Assembly: GCF_936925435.1 (NCBI RefSeq)
Contig: NZ_CAKZHQ010000004.1
Span: 1 to 64,000 of the forward strand
DNA: 64,000 nt
Source of the DNA: an uncultured Ramlibacter sp.
Lineage (GTDB): Bacteria > Pseudomonadota > Gammaproteobacteria > Burkholderiales > Burkholderiaceae_C
Direction of reading: 5' to 3'
The translations under genes and the position numbers were made by a program. Positions within the stretch are counted from its first letter, which is position 1. Every line of letters starts with the position of its first letter. The notes under the pieces are model-generated. The model ran no database searches. It was not told the origin of the DNA and saw nothing but the letters and a program-made list of their open reading frames with translations. Below, piece after piece: positions 59,942 to 64,000 of this stretch.

Positions 59942-61867
59942 TTACTGGACGACCTCGTCGCCGGTCTTGGGCGCGGGCTTGGCGACCTTGATCTGCGTCT
60001 TGTAGCGGTCCTTGAGCAGGTTGTAGTAGGCCAGGCTCTCGCCCGCGGTCCACCACTGGCTGTACTGCTGGCGTTCCCGCACGGCGACGTCCGCGGCCGG
60101 CGCTTCGCGCTGCACGGCCTTGAGGACCTTGACCACCGCATAGCCCTGGGCGCCCAGGTCCACGCCCACCAGCGCCGGCAATGCCGCAGGGTCGGCGCGC
60201 AATGCGGCTTCCACCACCTGGGCCGGCTGCTTTTGCGAATCGTCGCGCGAGACAAGGATGGCGGCCGGCAGTTCGGCTGCCGCGGGCTTGGCCTGGAAGG
60301 CGGCGAGCTTGTCCATGCCCTCTTTCCTGGCCTGCTCGGCGCCGCGCGCGGCGATCACACGCAAGCGCACCTGCGCCTTCACCTCTTCCAGCGGCAGGGT
60401 GCGCGCCGGCGTGTACTGGGCGATGCGGGCCGAAACCAGCTGGCCAGCCGAAACTTCCACCGCCTCGGTGTTGCGCTTTTTCTCCACGCTGTCGGGCGTG
60501 AAGACGGACGCCAGGAACTTGGGGTTGGCCAGCACGCCGGTGACGCCCTGGGCCGGCGTGCGCGTGACGGTGGCGGTGCGCACTTCCAGCTTGAAGCGCT
60601 CGGCCACAGACTTGAGGCCGTCGGCGGCCTCGTACACGGCGTTGCTGAAGGCGTCGGCCGACTCGGCGAACTTGCGCTGGGCCTGCTGCTTCTTCAGATC
60701 GGCCTCCATCTCGGGCTTGAGTTCCTCGAAGCTGCGCTGCTTGGGCGCCTTGATGTCGGTCAGCTTGATGACGTGGTAGCCGAACTCCGATTCGACGACG
60801 CCGCTGACCTCACCCTTCTTCAGGCCAAAGGCGGCATCCTCGAAGGCCTTGGTCATGGCGCCGCGCGCGAAGAAGTCCAGGTCGCCGCCGCCGGGTGCCG
60901 AGCCCGGGTCCTGCGAATTTTTCTTGGCCACGTCGGCGAAGCTGTCGGGGGCTTTTTGCACCACGGCCGCCAGCTCCTCGGCCCTGGCCTTGGCCTTGGC
61001 GCGCTCGGCGGCCGGCGCGCTTTGGGGCGAGGCGATCAGGATGTGGCTGGCACGCCGCTCTTCCTGGCCGGCCATGCGGGCCACGTTCTGCTCGTAGTAG
61101 GTCTTGAGGTCCTGCTCATTGAGCGTGATGCCCTTCTTGACGCTGTCCACATCCAGCACCAGGTAGTCGATCCTGGCCTGCTCGGGCGCCTGGAACAGCT
61201 GCGGATTGGCCTTGTAGAACGCATCCAGCTCGGCGTCGCTGGGCGTGATCTTGGCCGCGTAGTCCACTGCGTTGAAGCGCGCCACCTGGATCTCGCGCTT
61301 CTCGAAATAGGCGTCGAGCGACAGGCGGGCCTGCGCCGGCGTGGCGATGCCGGTTGCCCCCAGGCCCGCCAGCACCTGGCGCGTCGCCAGGTCGGCACGC
61401 ACCGAGTTCTCGAACATCTCGGGCGTCATGCCCTGCGCGCTCACCAGTTGGCGGTAGCGCGCCATGTCCAGCTTGCCGTCGGGGCCACGCAGCGAGGCGA
61501 TCACCTCGTTGCGCTGCAGTTCCTCGGCCAGGCGCTGGTCGCTGGTGGCCAGCTTGGAATGCGCGGCGGCGGCGGCCACGACCCTGTCGCGCACCAGCCG
61601 CTCCAGCGTGGCGTAGCGCGCCTCGGGCGAGTCGAGCAGCTTGGCGTCGAGCGTGGGCATAGACTGGCGCAGCTTGTCGACCTCAGCCTTGTGGGCGGCG
61701 TCCCATTCACCCTGGTGAATCTCGCGCCCATCGACCTTGGCGACGGTCTCACCCTTCTCATTGAAGCGGTTGTAGCCTTCCAGGCCGAACAACACGAAGG
61801 AAGGGATGATGAGCAGGAACATCAGGCCCATCATGATCTTGGTGTGCTTGCGGACAAACTCGAACAT
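59942..61867 (-). CDS. ppiD: Periplasmic folding chaperone/peptidyl-prolyl isomerase PpiD
   Basis: 641 residues. One N-terminal membrane anchor (HTKIMMGLMFLLIIPSFVLFGLEGY), a SurA-like chaperone region (EWDAAHKAEVDKLRQSMPTLDAKLLDSPEARYATLERLVRDRVV...) and one parvulin domain (ASHILIASP...GGDLDFFARGAMTKAFEDAAFGLKKGEVSGVVESEFGYHVIKL). It assists outer-membrane and secreted proteins at the SecYEG exit. ATG 61867 gives the family start MFEFVRKHTKIMMGLM. Confidence 0.94.
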   Translation of the reverse strand: MFEFVRKHTKIMMGLMFLLIIPSFVLFGLEGYNRFNEKGETVAKVDGREIHQGEWDAAHKAEVDKLRQSMPTLDAKLLDSPEARYATLERLVRDRVVAAAAAHSKLATSDQRLAEELQRNEVIASLRGPDGKLDMARYRQLVSAQGMTPEMFENSVRADLATRQVLAGLGATGIATPAQARLSLDAYFEKREIQVARFNAVDYAAKITPSDAELDAFYKANPQLFQAPEQARIDYLVLDVDSVKKGITLNEQDLKTYYEQNVARMAGQEERRASHILIASPQSAPAAERAKAKARAEELAAVVQKAPDSFADVAKKNSQDPGSAPGGGDLDFFARGAMTKAFEDAAFGLKKGEVSGVVESEFGYHVIKLTDIKAPKQRSFEELKPEMEADLKKQQAQRKFAESADAFSNAVYEAADGLKSVAERFKLEVRTATVTRTPAQGVTGVLANPKFLASVFTPDSVEKKRNTEAVEVSAGQLVSARIAQYTPARTLPLEEVKAQVRLRVIAARGAEQARKEGMDKLAAFQAKPAAAELPAAILVSRDDSQKQPAQVVEAALRADPAALPALVGVDLGAQGYAVVKVLKAVQREAPAADVAVRERQQYSQWWTAGESLAYYNLLKDRYKTQIKVAKPAPKTGDEVVQ

Positions 61868-61936
61868 TGCGCATCTCTCTAGAAAAAAACCTGCTGTCCA
61901 AAAGCACAAAGGCGAACCCTTGTTCGCCTTTGTCTG

Positions 61937-62012
61937 TGGTGGGTGCTGACGGGATCGAACCGCCGACCTACGCCGTGTAAGGGCGCTGCTCTACCAGCTG
62001 AGCTAAGCACCC
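61937..62012 (-). tRNA. tRNA-Val (anticodon TAC)
   Basis: 76 nt on the minus strand. Acceptor GGGTGCT/AGCACCC, discriminator A, CCA encoded (61939-61937). Anticodon loop CTTACAC gives TAC. T-arm GGCGGTTCGATCCCGTC. Between hupB and ppiD, a common betaproteobacterial order. Confidence 0.96.
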
Positions 62013-62024
62013 AAGAGTCTGTCC

Positions 62025-62297
62025 TCAGTTGAGCGCATCCTTGAGCGCCTTGCCCGGACGGAACTTCGGCACCTTGGCGGCCTTGATTTTAATCGCAGCG
62101 CCGGTACGGGGGTTGCGGCCGGCGCGGGCAGCGCGTTTGCCGACTGCGAAAGTGCCGAAACCTACCAGCGAAACCGAGCCGCCTTTTTTCAGCGTCGTCT
62201 TGACGGCGCCGATCATCGACTCCAGCGCACGCGTGGCGGCAGCCTTGGAGATGTCGGCATGTTTTGCGATGTGCTCAATCAGTTCGGTTTTGTTCAC
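62025..62297 (-). CDS. hupB: DNA-binding protein HU
   Basis: 90 residues, a canonical HU/IHF fold: [89 protein letters not shown]. The DNA-binding arm motif GRNPRTG is present. HU bends and compacts DNA. It is preceded by a strong promoter and a long leader hairpin. Confidence 0.97.
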   Translation of the reverse strand: MNKTELIEHIAKHADISKAAATRALESMIGAVKTTLKKGGSVSLVGFGTFAVGKRAARAGRNPRTGAAIKIKAAKVPKFRPGKALKDALN

Positions 62298-62343
62298 AAG
62301 GGGCCCCTCGTAGAGAGATAGAGTTGATCAGGAATGTCTCTTC

Positions 62344-62409
62344 AAAAAAATTTTTGTCTCCCGGTCCCTGCGACGCCGCTAGGGCGGCTGCTGGCAGGAA
62401 GCGGGAGAC
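62344..62409 (-). terminator. Long hairpin with terminator-like tail in the hupB leader
   Basis: On the minus strand GTCTCCCG (62409-62402) pairs with CGGGAGAC (62363-62356), with inner stems CCTGC/GCAGG and GCCGC/GCGGC. It is followed by five As and then seven Ts (62350-62344). It lies about 45 nt before hupB and 30 nt after the promoter -10. It could be an attenuator of hupB or the 3' end of a ~90-nt small RNA. Confidence 0.55.
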
Positions 62410-62438
62410 TTTTTCGCGGCTGATCGCCACTGGAGTCG

Positions 62439-62467
62439 ATTAAAGCCACGGCAATGGACCGTGTCAA
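62439..62467 (-). promoter_or_regulatory. Strong sigma70 promoter upstream of hupB
   Basis: Minus strand: perfect -35 TTGACA (62467-62462), 17-bp spacer, -10 TTTAAT (62444-62439). Predicted start near 62432, about 135 nt upstream of the hupB ATG. Confidence 0.85.
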
Positions 62468-62593
62468 TACGACATGCAGCTTTACAACAGCGCGGAGGCG
62501 GATTCTAGTCGGATTTGACGAGGTTCCATGCGGGCTGCGGGGCGTTTTGTGCGGCACTGCGCAATTTTCACGAGCCCCTCGGCAAGCAAAACG
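62468..62593. other. Gap between the dehydrogenase gene and the hupB promoter
   Basis: 126 bp. I see no gene, clear terminator or repeat here. Confidence 0.4.
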
Positions 62594-63679
62594 TTACAGC
62601 GCCAAAGCGATCGCACGGCCGAGGTCCGAGGTGCCCGCCGTGCCGCCGATGTCAGCCGTGCGAGGCGCACCGCTTTGGGGATGCAGCACTTTCTCGATGG
62701 CTGCGAGCACCGCATCGTGCGCGTCCTTGTGGCCCAGGAACTCCAGCATCATTGCACCGCACCAGATCTGGCCGATCGGGTTGGCGATGCCTTTGCCGGC
62801 GATGTCGGGCGCCGAACCGTGCACCGGCTCGAACAGCGAGGGAAACTTGCGATCGGGGTTGAGGTTGGCGCTGGGTGCGATGCCGATGGTGCCGGTGCAG
62901 GCCGGTCCCAGGTCGCTCAGGATGTCGCCGAACAGGTTGCTGCACACCACCACGTCGAAGAACTCGGGGCGCTGCACGAAGTGGGCCGTGAGGATGTCGA
63001 TGTGGAACTTGTCCAGGCGCACGTCGCCATAGTTCTTGGCCATCTCGGCCACGCGCTCGTCCCAGTAGGGCATGGTGATGGCGATGCCGTTGGACTTGGT
63101 GGCGCTGGTCAGGTGCTTCTTGGGCCGTGACTTGGCCAGCTCGAACGCGAACTTGAGCACGCGGTCGGTGCCGATGCGCGAGAAGATGCTTTCCTGCATC
63201 ACGATCTCGCGCTCGGTCCCGGGATACATGCGGCCGCCGACGGCCGAGTACTCGCCCTCGGTGTTCTCGCGCACGATGTACATGTCGATCTCGCCGGGCT
63301 GGCGCGGGCTGCCGTCCTTGCGCACCACCGGACAGATGATGCCGGGCATCAGGCGCGCGGGCCGCAGGTTCACGTACTGGTCGAACTCGCGGCGAAACAG
63401 CAGCAGCGAACCCCACAGCGAGGTGTGGTCGGCGATCTTCTCGGGCCAGCCGACGGCGCCGAAATAGATGGCGTCGTGGCCACCCACCAGGTCCTTCCAG
63501 TTGTCCGGCATCATCTGGCCGTGCTTCTCGAAGTAGTCCCAGCTGGAGAAGTCGAAGTGGTCGAACTGCAGGTCGATGCCGAATTTGGTGGCCGCGGCCT
63601 CCATCACCCGCACGCCCTCGGGCATGGTCTCCTTGCCGATGCCGTCGCCGGCGATGACTGCGATGCGTTTCTTGCTCAT
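62594..63679 (-). CDS. Tartrate/isopropylmalate-type dehydrogenase
   Basis: 361 residues. Beta-decarboxylating dehydrogenase family: NAD/metal binding starts KKRIAVIAGDGIGKETMPEGVRVMEAA. The motif DMYIVRENTEGEYSAVGGRMYPGTEREIVMQESIFSR and the tail SLFEPVHGSAPDIAGKGIANPIGQIWCGAMMLEFLG are closest in my reading to tartrate dehydrogenase/D-malate dehydrogenase rather than LeuB. It oxidatively decarboxylates a 2-hydroxy diacid with NAD+. ATG 63679 overlaps the upstream hydrolase stop (ATGA). Confidence 0.87.
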   Translation of the reverse strand: MSKKRIAVIAGDGIGKETMPEGVRVMEAAATKFGIDLQFDHFDFSSWDYFEKHGQMMPDNWKDLVGGHDAIYFGAVGWPEKIADHTSLWGSLLLFRREFDQYVNLRPARLMPGIICPVVRKDGSPRQPGEIDMYIVRENTEGEYSAVGGRMYPGTEREIVMQESIFSRIGTDRVLKFAFELAKSRPKKHLTSATKSNGIAITMPYWDERVAEMAKNYGDVRLDKFHIDILTAHFVQRPEFFDVVVCSNLFGDILSDLGPACTGTIGIAPSANLNPDRKFPSLFEPVHGSAPDIAGKGIANPIGQIWCGAMMLEFLGHKDAHDAVLAAIEKVLHPQSGAPRTADIGGTAGTSDLGRAIALAL

Positions 63680-64000
63680 GGTGTGTCTCCGAAGAAGTTG
63701 AGGGATTCGTCCAGCAGAAGGGCCGGGGCCTCCTCCGCGATGTAATGGCCGCAAGGCAGGCTGCGGCCGCTGACTTCGCTGGCGCGCTCGCGCCACAGCG
63801 CCAGCACGTCGAAATTGCTTCCCACCGCACCGTGCTCGCCCCACAGCACGCGCAGCGGCATGGCCAGCTTGCGGCCGGCCTGAACATCGGCGCGGTCGTG
63901 CGCCAGGTCGATGCCGGCGCTGGCGCGGTAGTCACCGCAGACGCCGGTGGCCGTGCCGGGCAGGCGGGCGCAGCGCTCGTACTCGGCCAGCGCCTGCGGG
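63676..64000 (-). CDS. Alpha/beta hydrolase, haloacetate-dehalogenase-like, C-terminal part (cut by window end)
   Basis: About 107 C-terminal residues are visible; the frame is open to the window edge. YERCARLPGTATGVCGDYRASAGIDLAHDRADVQAGRKLAMPLRVLWGEHGAVGSNFDVLALWRERASEVSGRSLPCGHYIAEEAPALLLDESLNFF contains the catalytic His region (GHYIAEEAP) and resembles fluoroacetate/haloacetate dehalogenases and their non-dehalogenating relatives. Residues that decide dehalogenase activity lie outside the window or are not certain. Co-translated with the dehydrogenase. Confidence 0.8.
   Translation of the reverse strand, partial: PQALAEYERCARLPGTATGVCGDYRASAGIDLAHDRADVQAGRKLAMPLRVLWGEHGAVGSNFDVLALWRERASEVSGRSLPCGHYIAEEAPALLLDESLNFFGDTP

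Overview
The window looks like the chromosome of a high-GC betaproteobacterium of the order Burkholderiales, most likely Comamonadaceae. The evidence is the gene content and order (rpsF-priB-rpsR-rplI then dnaB, surE-pcm-nlpD-rpoS, ppsA divergent from ppsR, a PhoH-family gene) and the character of the encoded proteins. Genus cannot be set from the sequence alone.

Layout. (1) 1-10 kb is housekeeping: the end of a PhoH-family gene, replicative helicase dnaB, the S6/PriB/S18/L9 operon, a Na+/solute symporter with its small subunit, PEP synthase and its regulatory kinase/phosphorylase. (2) 10-13 kb is peroxide and iron handling: ahpC, ahpF, bacterioferritin. (3) 13-38 kb is an unusually dense iron-acquisition region. 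It has four TonB-dependent siderophore receptors, two PepSY-type inner-membrane proteins (probable ferrisiderophore reductases) with small membrane partners, ferredoxin-NADP reductase, feoAB, a receptor/PiuC/PepSY/cytochrome b/FMN-oxidase operon, and bfd-tonB-exbB-exbD-hemP. Four Fur-like dyads sit on promoters in front of these units. A hybrid histidine kinase lies in the middle. (4) 38-46.6 kb is again housekeeping: GlcG/HbpS-like protein, Bax-inhibitor-1 family protein, rlmD, a VOC protein, a DEDDy exonuclease, rpoS-nlpD-pcm-surE, a quinone oxidoreductase. (5) 46.7-59.85 kb is an integrative mobilizable element inserted in the 3' end of tRNA-His. It is bounded by a 17-bp direct repeat and carries a tyrosine integrase next to the tRNA. 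It has a tightly overlapped mobilization operon (RHH protein, 2-TM protein, coupling ATPase, MOB-F relaxase) and no type IV secretion genes. Its cargo is a patatin-like lipoprotein, an Abi/HEPN-type protein with a membrane partner and a divergent structured RNA, and several small hypothetical proteins. (6) 59.9-64 kb is core again: ppiD, tRNA-Val, hupB, a tartrate/isopropylmalate-type dehydrogenase, and the end of an alpha/beta hydrolase.

How the parts work together. In region 3, iron enters through the outer-membrane receptors powered by TonB-ExbBD and is reduced at the inner membrane by PepSY and possibly cytochrome b/flavin proteins. Ferrous iron enters through FeoAB and is stored in bacterioferritin, from which Bfd plus Fpr can release it. 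The Fur-like boxes suggest one shared iron signal. In region 5, integrase, relaxase and coupling protein give excision, nicking and docking to a helper's transfer channel, and the Abi module is a plausible anti-phage or stabilization function.

Most promising for follow-up: the Abi gene with its divergent ~85-nt two-hairpin RNA, the coupling protein whose membrane part is a separate gene, the Fur-controlled operon joining a cytochrome b to an alpha-hydroxy-acid oxidase, and a 24-residue membrane peptide translated just before tonB.
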